NCBI GenBank assembly: GCA_050260095.1
Contig: JBLNBQ010000179.1
Location: 1-61,819 of the forward strand
Source: JBLNBQ01 sp050260095
GTDB lineage: Bacteria; Bacillota; UBA5301; DYFA01
Reading direction: 5' to 3'
Length of the DNA: 61,819 nucleotides
Shown one piece after another: positions 44,709-52,542 of the stretch. The notes under the pieces are model-generated. The model was not told the origin of the DNA, did not search any database, and saw only the letters and a program-made list of their open reading frames with translations. The translations under genes were made by a program, and so were the position numbers. Each line of letters opens with the position of its first letter. The stretch's first letter is position 1.

Positions 44709-45353
44709 ATGGGGCCGGACCTAAAGATCGGACAGAGGCTCCAGGTTCGCTTGGCCTACACGGACGACCAGTGGTACTCCTCCCGGGTGGAGGATCTGGG
44801 TGACGAGGTCATCGTGATCGGGGCCCCGCTAAAGGGCGGGGCGGTCATCCCCATCCACCCTGGGGAACTGGTGGAAGGGTTCTACTCCCAGCCCGACGGC
44901 TTCTTCGTCTTCCAGGCGGAGGTCCTGGAACGCCGGCTGGAACCAGTGCCGGTGCTCTTGCTGCGCTGCCCCGACGGCATCCGCAAGGTCCAGCGGCGCC
45001 GCCACTTCCGCCTGCCGGTGGTGCTGCCGGTGTATTACGAGGTCAAGGGCGCAGAAACGACCCTCAAAGGGTCCACCCTCGATCTGTCCGGGGGTGGACT
45101 CTGCATTGCCACGGGCCAGCCGCTGAAGCCGGGTCAGGAGCTGCAGGTCAAGTTGGAGCTGTCCGACGGCACCACCATCACGGCGGCTGGGCGGGTGATC
45201 TCGTGCGCCGAGGTGGAGAACGCGCCCAAGCAGCGGCGGTATTCGTCGGGCATCCAGTTCGTCGACCTTCCCGCACCGGTTGAGGAACGCATCGTGAGCT
45301 TTGTCTTTAGGGAACAGCGGGAGCGCCGGTGGCGCGAGGCGGGTCGCTGGTAG
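44709..45353 (+). CDS. YcgR-type PilZ domain c-di-GMP receptor
   Basis: 214 residues. An N-terminal YcgR-like domain (about residues 1-95) precedes a PilZ domain whose two c-di-GMP contact motifs are intact: RRRHFRLP (RxxxR type) and DLSGGGLCI (DxSxxG). These proteins typically brake flagellar motors or control exopolysaccharide. I chose ATG 44709, six bases after GGAGGA; in-frame ATGs at 44685 and 44703 are possible. With the diguanylate cyclase at 17016 this gives a c-di-GMP writer and reader in the window. Confidence 0.88.
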   Translation: MGPDLKIGQRLQVRLAYTDDQWYSSRVEDLGDEVIVIGAPLKGGAVIPIHPGELVEGFYSQPDGFFVFQAEVLERRLEPVPVLLLRCPDGIRKVQRRRHFRLPVVLPVYYEVKGAETTLKGSTLDLSGGGLCIATGQPLKPGQELQVKLELSDGTTITAAGRVISCAEVENAPKQRRYSSGIQFVDLPAPVEERIVSFVFREQRERRWREAGRW

Positions 45354-45368
45354 ATTTGAGGTGACAGC

Positions 45369-46223
45369 ATGCATCAGATCTTGGAGAAGCGGGAGATAGC
45401 GCCGGGCATCCACTCGCTCAAGGTCCGGGCCGAGCGGGTCGCCCGCAAGGCCCGCCCGGGCCATTTCGTCATCTTACGGCTGCACGAAGAGGGGGAGCGC
45501 ATCCCCCTTACCATCGTCGGCACCGAGCCGGAGAAGGGCCTCGTCTGGCTCATCTTCCAGGAAATCGGCAAGTCCACCAAGGAGTTGGCCGGTTACCGGG
45601 AGGGCGACGCGCTCCTCGACCTGGCCGGTCCGCTCGGGCACGCGGAACCCGCCCGGAAGGTGGGTCCGGTTCTGTGCATCGGGGGCGGGGTCGGCACCGC
45701 GCCGGTGCTGCCACGGGCCAAGGAGTTCGCCGCCGCCGGCAACCTCGTGGTCGGCCTGGTCGGCGCCAGGTCCCAGGAACTGCTGATCCTGAAAGATGAG
45801 ATGGAGGCGGCCTGCGCGAAGGTCCGCTACTGCACCGACGACGGGTCGTTCGGGCACCACGGGCTCGTGACCGATCTGATCGGGCCCTTGAACGAAGAGC
45901 ACGGGCCGTTTGCCGAGGTGCTGGCGATCGGACCGGTCCCCATGATGCGGGCCTGCGTGGCGCGCTGCAAGGAATTGGGGCTTCCGGTCACGGTGAGCCT
46001 CAACGCCTTGATGGTCGACGGCACGGGGATGTGCGGCGCCTGCCGGGTGACGGTGGGCGGCAAGACGCGCTTCACCTGCGTAGACGGTCCGGAGTTCGAC
46101 GGCGCGCAGGTCGATTTCGCCGAACTCTCGGCGCGCCTGCGCCAGTACACCGAGGAAGAGCGGTCGGCTCTGGGCCGGTTCACTGCCAGGAAGGAGGGAA
46201 CCTGCCAATGCCAGGGCGCGTAG
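45369..46223 (+). CDS. nfnA: NADH-dependent ferredoxin:NADP oxidoreductase subunit A (NfnA; FNR-like)
   Basis: 284 residues: a ferredoxin-reductase fold with FAD-binding segment RIPLTIVG and NAD-binding GGGVGTAPVLP, and a C-terminal [2Fe-2S] site (GMCGACRVTV and FTCVDGPEFDG). Together with NfnB it forms the bifurcating NfnAB transhydrogenase that couples NADH, ferredoxin and NADP. A SudB/PyrK-like protein is the alternative, but adjacency to NfnB supports Nfn. Confidence 0.9.
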   Translation: MHQILEKREIAPGIHSLKVRAERVARKARPGHFVILRLHEEGERIPLTIVGTEPEKGLVWLIFQEIGKSTKELAGYREGDALLDLAGPLGHAEPARKVGPVLCIGGGVGTAPVLPRAKEFAAAGNLVVGLVGARSQELLILKDEMEAACAKVRYCTDDGSFGHHGLVTDLIGPLNEEHGPFAEVLAIGPVPMMRACVARCKELGLPVTVSLNALMVDGTGMCGACRVTVGGKTRFTCVDGPEFDGAQVDFAELSARLRQYTEEERSALGRFTARKEGTCQCQGA

Positions 46224-47620
46224 CGATGCCGAAGCAGGCGCCGGAAGAGAGGCGGCGCAACTTCTCCGAGGTGGCGCTCGGCCTGTCGCCGGTGGAAGCG
46301 CAGGCCGAGGCCGGGCGGTGCCTCCAGTGCAAGAACCCCACCTGCGTGGAGGGTTGCCCCGTTCAGGTGCCGATCAAGGATTTCGTGGCCCTGGTGGCGC
46401 AGGGACGCTTCCGGGAGGCGGCGGCCAAGGTCAAGGAGAAGAACCGCCTGCCGGCCATCTGCGGGCGAGTCTGCCCGCAGGAGAACCAGTGCGAGGCGAA
46501 GTGCGTCTGGGCGAAGAAGGGCGTGCCCATCGCCATCGGCGCCTTGGAGCGCTTCGTGGCCGACGTCGACCGGGAGGCCGCCGCAGGCGAGGCTCCGGTC
46601 GCGCAGAAGGGCCTGTCCGGGAGCGCCGCCAAAGTGGCGGTGATCGGCTCGGGTCCGGCGGGCCTGACGGCCGCCGCCGAGCTGGCCCGCTTCGGCTACC
46701 GGGTGACGGTCTTCGAATCGCTCCATGCGCCGGGCGGGGTGCTCCGCTACGGTATCCCCGAGTTCCGGCTGCCCAAGGCGATCCTCGACGCGGAGATCGC
46801 CGGCCTCAAGGAGCAGGGCGTCGAATTCGAATGCAACGTGGTCGTCGGCCAGACCGTCACGCTGGACGATCTGTGGGCCGAGGGCTACGCCGCGGCTTTC
46901 GTGGCCACCGGCGCCGGCCTGCCGCACTTTCTCGGCGTCCCCGGGGAGAACCTGAGCGGCGTCTACAGCGCCAACGAGTTCCTCACCCGGGCCAACCTGA
47001 TGCGGGCTTACGCTTTCCCCGACACCGACACGCCGATCCGAACCGGCAAGAGGGTGGCGGTCATCGGCGGCGGCAACGTCGCGATGGATTCGGCCCGGAC
47101 TGCCCTGCGGCTGGGGGCCGAGGAAGTGATGATCGTCTACCGGCGGTCCCGGGCGGAGCTGCCGGCCCGGCACGAAGAGGTGGAGAACGCGGAGGAGGAG
47201 GGGATCGTCTTCCGCCTCCTTGAGAACCCGCTGCGCATCCTCGGGGACGAGCGGGGTCTGGCGACGGGTCTGGAGGTCCAGCGCATGGAGTTGGGCGAAC
47301 CCGACGCCAGCGGCCGGCGGCGCCCGGTGCCGGTGCCGGGGGCCACGGAGGTCATCCCGGTCGACACGGTGATCGTCGCGGTCGGCCAGGGTCCGAACCC
47401 GCTGCTCATCCGGTACACCCCGGGCCTTGAGACCACGCCAGCCGGGCAGATCGCCGTCGACGAACACCTGCGGACCAGCCTGCCGCGGGTCTTCGCCGGC
47501 GGGGACATCGCCACGGGCGCCGCTACGGTGATCCTCGCCATGGGCGCCGGAAAGCAGGCGGCCCGGGAAATCCATGCACTGCTAAGTGAAAAAAGTGACG
47601 AGAGCCAGACTAACGCATGA
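46208..47620 (+). CDS. nfnB: NADH-dependent ferredoxin:NADP oxidoreductase subunit B (NfnB; GltD-like)
   Basis: 470 residues from ATG 46208, overlapping nfnA by 16 bp, with GGAGGG upstream. N-terminal cysteines for two [4Fe-4S] clusters (CLQCKNPTCVEGCP and CGRVCPQENQCEAKC), FAD-binding VIGSGPAGLTAAAELARFGY, NADPH-binding VIGGGNVAMDSARTALRLGA, and the closing GGDIATGAATVILAMGAG. Same fold as the small subunit of glutamate synthase, so GltD is the alternative, but the NfnA neighbour makes the bifurcating transhydrogenase most likely. Confidence 0.92.
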   Translation: MPGRVAMPKQAPEERRRNFSEVALGLSPVEAQAEAGRCLQCKNPTCVEGCPVQVPIKDFVALVAQGRFREAAAKVKEKNRLPAICGRVCPQENQCEAKCVWAKKGVPIAIGALERFVADVDREAAAGEAPVAQKGLSGSAAKVAVIGSGPAGLTAAAELARFGYRVTVFESLHAPGGVLRYGIPEFRLPKAILDAEIAGLKEQGVEFECNVVVGQTVTLDDLWAEGYAAAFVATGAGLPHFLGVPGENLSGVYSANEFLTRANLMRAYAFPDTDTPIRTGKRVAVIGGGNVAMDSARTALRLGAEEVMIVYRRSRAELPARHEEVENAEEEGIVFRLLENPLRILGDERGLATGLEVQRMELGEPDASGRRRPVPVPGATEVIPVDTVIVAVGQGPNPLLIRYTPGLETTPAGQIAVDEHLRTSLPRVFAGGDIATGAATVILAMGAGKQAAREIHALLSEKSDESQTNA

Positions 47621-47647
47621 GGTAGTACAGCCAGGGAGGGATGCAGC

Positions 47648-49318
47648 GTGTTGTCCGACATCGAGATCGCCCAGGCAGCCAAGCTCCGGCCGATCGAAGA
47701 GATCGCCGCTCAGGTCGGTCTGACCGCCCACGACCTGGAACTCTACGGGCGGAACAAGGCGAAGGTCACCCTCGAGGCCTGCGAGCGGGTCAAGAACAAC
47801 CCCGCGGGGAAGCTCATCTTCGTCACGGCCATCACTGCTACGCCAGCCGGCGAGGGCAAGACCTGCACCGCGGTGGGGCTGACCCAGGCGTTGGGCCACC
47901 TGAAGAAGAAGGTCATGCTCTGCCTCCGGGAGCCGTCCCTAGGCCCGGTCTTCGGCGTCAAGGGCGGCGCGGCCGGCGGCGGGTATGCCCAGGTGCTGCC
48001 GATGGAGGACATCAACCTTCATTTCACCGGCGATTTCGCGGCCATCACGGCGGCGCATAACCTGCTCGCCGCGCTGCTCGACAACCACCTCGTCCAGGGC
48101 AACGAACTCGACATCGACTTCCAGCGTCTGCTGTGGCGCCGGGTCATGGACATCAACGACCGGATGCTCCGTGACATCGTCGTGGGGCTCGGCGGCAAGG
48201 GGAACGGCTTCCCCCGGGAGACGGGCTTCGACATAACCGCGGCCAGCGAACTCATGGCCGTCCTCTGCCTCGCCCAAGACTGGGAAGACCTGCGCCGGCG
48301 CCTCGGCCGTTTGGTCGTAGCGTACAACCGGAAGGGCGACCCGGTCACCGCCGCCGATCTGAAAGCGGTCGGCGCGATGCTGGTTCTCTTGAAGGACGCG
48401 ATCAAGCCCAACCTCGTCCAGACGCTGGAAGGGCAGCCGGCCTTCATCCACGGCGGGCCGTTCGCCAACATCGCGCACGGCAACAACTCGATCATCGCGA
48501 CCCGCACGGCGCTGGGGCTGGCCGACTATGTGGTGACCGAGGGCGGCTTCGCCGCCGACCTGGGCGCGGAGAAGTTCTTCGACATCGTCTGCGCTCAGAG
48601 CGGCCTCAGGCCCGATGTCGCGGTGCTGGTCTGCTCGGTCAGGGCGCTGCACATGCACGGCGGGGCGACCAAGGAGGAACTGAACAACCTCAACCTGACG
48701 GCCCTGGAGAAGGGCTGCGAGAACCTGGCGAAGCACTTGGAGAACGTGCGCAAGTTCGGGGTGCCCACGGTGGTCGCCGTGAACCGCTTCCCGCAGGATC
48801 ACCCGGAGGAGCTTGCCTTCATCAAGGAGTACGTCGAGTCGCGGGGCGGCACGGCCGCCATCTCCGAGGTCTTCACCCACGGCGGACCGGGCGGGGTGGC
48901 CCTGGCCGAGGCGGTGCTGAAGACGCTCGAGACCCAGCCCTCCGACTTTCACCCGCTTTATAAAGCCAGCTTGCCGCTGCGGCAGAAGCTCGACCTGCTG
49001 GCCGTGGAGATCTACGGCGCGAGCCGGGTGCAGTACACGCCCCAGGCCGAGAAGGACATCAAGGAGATCACCCGGCTGGGGCTCGACAACCTGCCGCTCT
49101 GCGTCGCCAAGACGCAGTTCTCCCTCTCCGACGACCCCACGCTGCTCGGGGCGCCGCACGGGTGGAAGCTGACCGTGCGGGAGATTCGCCCGTCGGTCGG
49201 GGCCGGGTTCCTGGTCGTCTACACCGGCGAAATCCGCACGATGCCGGGGTTGCCGAAGCGCCCGGCGGCGGAGGCGATGGACATCGACGCGCAGGGGCGG
49301 ATTACCGGCCTCTTCTAG
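47648..49318 (+). CDS. fhs: Formate--tetrahydrofolate ligase
   Basis: 556 residues, full length. Motifs: TPAGEGKTCTAVGL (ATP site), LREPSLGPVFGVKGGAAGGGYAQV-type region, FTGDFAAITAAHNLLAALLDNH, and HGGPFANIAHGNNS. It activates formate onto THF, entry step of the methyl branch of the Wood-Ljungdahl pathway, and also serves purine synthesis. GTG start with GGGAGGG seven bases upstream. folD and fdhD follow downstream, a one-carbon theme. Confidence 0.97.
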   Translation: MLSDIEIAQAAKLRPIEEIAAQVGLTAHDLELYGRNKAKVTLEACERVKNNPAGKLIFVTAITATPAGEGKTCTAVGLTQALGHLKKKVMLCLREPSLGPVFGVKGGAAGGGYAQVLPMEDINLHFTGDFAAITAAHNLLAALLDNHLVQGNELDIDFQRLLWRRVMDINDRMLRDIVVGLGGKGNGFPRETGFDITAASELMAVLCLAQDWEDLRRRLGRLVVAYNRKGDPVTAADLKAVGAMLVLLKDAIKPNLVQTLEGQPAFIHGGPFANIAHGNNSIIATRTALGLADYVVTEGGFAADLGAEKFFDIVCAQSGLRPDVAVLVCSVRALHMHGGATKEELNNLNLTALEKGCENLAKHLENVRKFGVPTVVAVNRFPQDHPEELAFIKEYVESRGGTAAISEVFTHGGPGGVALAEAVLKTLETQPSDFHPLYKASLPLRQKLDLLAVEIYGASRVQYTPQAEKDIKEITRLGLDNLPLCVAKTQFSLSDDPTLLGAPHGWKLTVREIRPSVGAGFLVVYTGEIRTMPGLPKRPAAEAMDIDAQGRITGLF

Positions 49319-49357
49319 CCGTCACACCTGCTTCGCTGAGACAGACGGACTCTCGCG

Positions 49358-49378
49358 ACCCCCGGGTCAGCCCGGGGT
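49358..49378 (+). terminator. GC hairpin after fhs
   Basis: CCCCGGG (49360-49366) pairs with CCCGGGG (49371-49377) around TCAG, extended by an A-T pair. No U-run. The 148-nt fhs-ndk spacer shows nothing else. Confidence 0.4.
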
Positions 49379-49466
49379 TCTCGGCGCGGGGAGCCGGAAC
49401 GGGAGGAATCCCCGGGGCACGCGGAGAAGCAGCGGGGGTACGACTAAATCGAGGGGGTTTTCTGAA

Positions 49467-49910
49467 GTGGCAGTGGAACGGACCTTCATCATCGTCAAGC
49501 CCGAGGCGGTGCAGCGGGGTCTCATCGGCACCGTGCTCAGCCGGTTCGAGAACCGGGGCCTCAAGATCGTGAAGCTGGAAGTCCGGCAGATCAGCCGCGA
49601 GACGGCGAGCGTGCACTACCAGCACCTGGCCGACAAGCCGTTCTTCGGGGGCGTGCTCGACTCCATCACCGCCGGCCCCGCAGTGCTCGGGATTCTCGAG
49701 GGCGAGGGCGTGGTGGACCTGGTGAGGCAACTGCTCGGCGCGACCGATCCGCTGAAGGCGGCGCCCGGCACGATCCGGGGCGACTACGGCACGGTCCTGC
49801 CCTATAACGTTGTCCACGCCTCCGACTCGCTCGAGAGCGCCGCCCGCGAGATCGGCCTCTTCTTCCCGGGGGAGAGCGCCAAACCGGCTGGCTGCGGCTG
49901 TGGCTGCTGA
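49467..49910 (+). CDS. ndk: Nucleoside diphosphate kinase
   Basis: 147 residues. FIIVKPEAVQRGLIG, ITAGPAVLGILEGEG, GTIRGDYG and the phospho-histidine H117 in NVVHASDS. Transfers phosphate between NTPs and NDPs. The chain ends in the odd tail AGCGCGC, encoded where the folD start region overlaps in another frame. GTG start. Confidence 0.95.
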   Translation: MAVERTFIIVKPEAVQRGLIGTVLSRFENRGLKIVKLEVRQISRETASVHYQHLADKPFFGGVLDSITAGPAVLGILEGEGVVDLVRQLLGATDPLKAAPGTIRGDYGTVLPYNVVHASDSLESAAREIGLFFPGESAKPAGCGCGC

Positions 49911-50760
49911 GCTGATCGACGGCAAGGCCCTGGCGGAGGTCATCCGGGCCCGGGTCCGGACGGAGGTGGCGGAACTCGCCGCCGCCGGCATCGTGCCGGG
50001 GCTGGCCGTGATCCTGGTGGGGGAGGATCCGGCTTCGCAGGTCTACGTGCGCAACAAGGAGCGGGACGCCCTTGAGGTGGGCATGCGCTCCTTCATGTAT
50101 CGGCTGCCGGCCGAGACGAGCCAGGGCGAACTTTTGGCCCTGATCGCCCGGCTCAACGCCGACCCGGCGGTCCACGGCATTCTGGTTCAGGTGCCGCTGC
50201 CGGTCCACCTCTCCGCCCCCCTGCTCCAACAGGCGATCGACCCCGCTAAGGATGTCGACGGTTTCCACCCGCTCAACGCCGGCAAGCTCCTGCTGGGACA
50301 GCCGGGGGGGTTCGTCGCGTGCACGCCGGCGGGCGTGCTGGAGCTGGTCAAGACCACCGGGGTACCCATCGCGGGGCGCGAGGTGGTGGTCGTCGGGCGC
50401 AGCGCCACGGTGGGCAAACCGGCGGCCGCGCTCTTCCTCAAGGAGAACGCCACGGTCACCGTCTGCCACTCTCAGACCAGAGACCTTCCGGCGGTCTGCC
50501 GCCGGGCCGACATCCTGGTCGTGGCGGTGGGCCGGCGGGAACTGGTCAAGGGCGACTGGATCAAGCCGGGGGCGGTGGTCATCGACGTCGGCATGAACCG
50601 GCACGAAGACAAGCTTTATGGTGACGTCGAGTTCGAACGGGCGAAGGAGGTGGCCGCTTTCATCACGCCGGTTCCCGGCGGAGTCGGCCCGATGACCAGA
50701 GCGATGTTGCTGGTCAACACAGTCCAAGGCGCACGGCGGGCCGCCGGGCAGGCCAGCTAG
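49900..50760 (+). CDS. folD: Methylene-THF dehydrogenase/cyclohydrolase FolD
   Basis: 286 residues from GTG 49900, which overlaps ndk by 11 bp; no close ribosome site, so it probably depends on translation of ndk. Motifs: VGEDPASQVYVRNKER, GILVQVPLP, KDVDGFHPLNAGKL, GRSATVGKPAA and ITPVPGGVGPMT. It interconverts methylene-, methenyl- and formyl-THF, working next to Fhs. Confidence 0.95.
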   Translation: MAAELIDGKALAEVIRARVRTEVAELAAAGIVPGLAVILVGEDPASQVYVRNKERDALEVGMRSFMYRLPAETSQGELLALIARLNADPAVHGILVQVPLPVHLSAPLLQQAIDPAKDVDGFHPLNAGKLLLGQPGGFVACTPAGVLELVKTTGVPIAGREVVVVGRSATVGKPAAALFLKENATVTVCHSQTRDLPAVCRRADILVVAVGRRELVKGDWIKPGAVVIDVGMNRHEDKLYGDVEFERAKEVAAFITPVPGGVGPMTRAMLLVNTVQGARRAAGQAS

Positions 50761-50776
50761 AAAGCGGGTTTTGTCG

Positions 50777-51568
50777 ATGTCGTGGGAGACGGTCGTCCGG
50801 CGCCGCGTCGTGGAAGTGGTCCAGGGCGAGCGCCGGGAGAAGGAAGACGCACTGCTCACCGAGGTGCCGCTGACCCTGGAGGTCAACGGCCAGGAGTTCG
50901 TGACGCTCCTCTGCACCCCTACTGCGCTGGAGGATCTGGTCTACGGCTTCCTCTTCTCGGAGGGGCTGATCGATGAGGCCGGGGACCTCCTGCGGCTGGA
51001 GATCGACGCCGAGGCGCAGCGGGCCGCGGTGAGGACGCGCCAGGCGGACCTGCTCGCCGCCAAGCTCTACGGCAAGCGGACGATCACCACGGGCTGCGGC
51101 CGGGGCACGATCTTCTACCATCTGAACGATGCGCTAAAGACGCGGCCGGTGACGGCGGAGTGGTCCGTTTCGGCGGAGACCATCTTCGAGGCGCTGCGGC
51201 GGTGGGGCGATAAGTGCGACCTTTTCGCCGAGACGGGGTGTCCGCATTCGGCGGCGCTCGTCGCCGGGGATGGGGGGATCGCTTGCCTGGCGGAGGACCT
51301 CGGCCGGCACAACGCGGTCGACAAGGTGATCGGCCGGTCGGTGCGCGAGGGGTGGTCCCGGGCGGACAAATGCCTGGTGACCACGGGCCGGATCTCCTCG
51401 GAGATCCTGGTCAAGGCGGCCCGGGCGGGGGTGCCGGTCCTGATCTCCCGGTCCGCGGCGACGGGGCTGGCCGTGGCGCTCGCCGAAGAACTGGGGATCA
51501 CGGCGGTCGGCTTTGTCCGGGGTCGCCGTCTGGTCGTCTACAGCCATCCTGAGCGGATTACGCCTTGA
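50777..51568 (+). CDS. fdhD: Formate dehydrogenase accessory sulfurtransferase FdhD
   Basis: 263 residues. Family segments are LTLEVNGQEFVTLLCTPTALEDLVYGFLFSEGLI, TTGCGRG, AETGCPHSAALV, EDLGRHNAVDKVIG and TTGRISSEILVKAARAGVPVLISRSA (shown in parts). FdhD passes sulfur to the Mo/W-bis-MGD cofactor of formate dehydrogenase. The loop that carries CxxC in E. coli FdhD has a single Cys here. ATG 50777; an in-frame TTG lies six bases upstream. No formate dehydrogenase gene is in the window. Confidence 0.93.
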   Translation: MSWETVVRRRVVEVVQGERREKEDALLTEVPLTLEVNGQEFVTLLCTPTALEDLVYGFLFSEGLIDEAGDLLRLEIDAEAQRAAVRTRQADLLAAKLYGKRTITTGCGRGTIFYHLNDALKTRPVTAEWSVSAETIFEALRRWGDKCDLFAETGCPHSAALVAGDGGIACLAEDLGRHNAVDKVIGRSVREGWSRADKCLVTTGRISSEILVKAARAGVPVLISRSAATGLAVALAEELGITAVGFVRGRRLVVYSHPERITP

Positions 51569-51593
51569 TATTCCCCCCGGGCGGGGGTAAAAT
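51565..51593 (+). promoter_or_regulatory. Ferredoxin promoter
   Basis: TTGATA (51565-51570), exactly 17 nt, TAAAAT (51588-51593). The -35 overlaps the fdhD stop codon. Confidence 0.75.
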
Positions 51594-51652
51594 AGCCCTG
51601 GTGCCTTAGTCCCATAACTTCCAGGAGTTCCATCCGAAAGGAGCGAGACACG

Positions 51653-51829
51653 GTGACTTTCGTGATCAGCGATGAGTGCATCATGTGCGGCGCCTGCGCC
51701 CCGGAGTGCCCGAGCGGCGCCATCAGCGAAGGCGATACCAAGTACGTGATCGACCCGTCCAAGTGCATCGACTGCGGCAACTGCGCCGAGGTTTGCCCGG
51801 TGGCCGCGCCGGCGCCTGAGAAGAAGTAA
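51653..51829 (+). CDS. 2[4Fe-4S] ferredoxin
   Basis: 58 residues, clostridial-type ferredoxin. Two full cluster motifs: CIMCGACAPECP and CIDCGNCAEVCP, separated by the usual short linker, ending APAPEKK. GTG start with AAAGGAG nine bases upstream, own promoter and own terminator. It is the low-potential electron carrier expected for NfnAB, hydrogenases and CO/formate enzymes. Confidence 0.96.
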   Translation: MTFVISDECIMCGACAPECPSGAISEGDTKYVIDPSKCIDCGNCAEVCPVAAPAPEKK

Positions 51830-51855
51830 CTCGGTTCAGCGACGAGCATAGTGCG

Positions 51856-51884
51856 GAGAAGCGGGGGTGACCCGCTTCTCTTGG
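51856..51884 (+). terminator. Ferredoxin terminator
   Basis: GAGAAGCGGG pairs perfectly with CCCGCTTCTC around GGTGA, followed by TTGGT. Confidence 0.7.
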
Positions 51885-51900
51885 TATCAGGGGGGCCGGG

Positions 51901-52542
51901 ATGGAGACGCGCCTTTTGCTCGTTCGTCACGGGGAGACGGAGTGGAACCGGGACGGGCGGATTCAGGGTCATCTGGACGTGGTCCTGTCGGAGAACGGCC
52001 GCGAGCAGGCGAAAAGGCTCGCCCGGCGGCTCGCCCGCGAGCAACTGGCGGCCGTCTACGCCTCGACCCTGGCGCGGGCGAGCGAGACCGCCGCGATCAT
52101 CGCCCAGCCGCATGGCTTGCCGGTCGCCACCCGGCCCGAACTCCGGGAGGGTTGCTTCGGCGCCTGGCAGGGACTGACCATGGCCGAAGTGCGGGAGCGC
52201 TTCGCGGAGAACTACGCGGCGGTCCGGCAGGACCCGATCCACGGGCGGCCCCAAGACGGCGAGACCTGCTTCGAGATGGCGGAACGGGCGTACCAAACCG
52301 TGGGGGAGCTGGCGGCCGCCCACGCCGGCGAGACGATCGTCGTGGTGACCCACGGCGGCACGCTCAAGACCATCATCAGCCAGCTGCTCGGCCTCGACCT
52401 CCGCTACCGGTGGCGGTTCACGGTCGATAACTGCAGCCTAACGGTGGCGGCTTGGCGGGAAGGCGGACCCGTCCTTCTGACTTTGAACGACACCGCGCAC
52501 CTCGCCGGCGGCTTCGTCGGCCACGACGCGGCCGAGGCTTAG
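51901..52542 (+). CDS. Histidine phosphatase family protein (phosphoglycerate mutase-like)
   Basis: 213 residues. LLVRHGETEWNRDGRIQGHLD carries the phospho-acceptor His (RHG), REGCFGAWQG the conserved acid, and VVVTHGGTLKTII the second His. Family members include CobC (alpha-ribazole phosphatase), GpmB-like and broad-specificity phosphatases; the substrate cannot be chosen. Its last 105 bp overlap the 3' end of the convergent cca gene. Confidence 0.9.
   Translation: METRLLLVRHGETEWNRDGRIQGHLDVVLSENGREQAKRLARRLAREQLAAVYASTLARASETAAIIAQPHGLPVATRPELREGCFGAWQGLTMAEVRERFAENYAAVRQDPIHGRPQDGETCFEMAERAYQTVGELAAAHAGETIVVVTHGGTLKTIISQLLGLDLRYRWRFTVDNCSLTVAAWREGGPVLLTLNDTAHLAGGFVGHDAAEA

Noticed and set aside
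49810..49910. FolD reading frame extended upstream inside ndk
   Set aside because: FolD homology starts at about 49903; the upstream part is ndk read in another frame.
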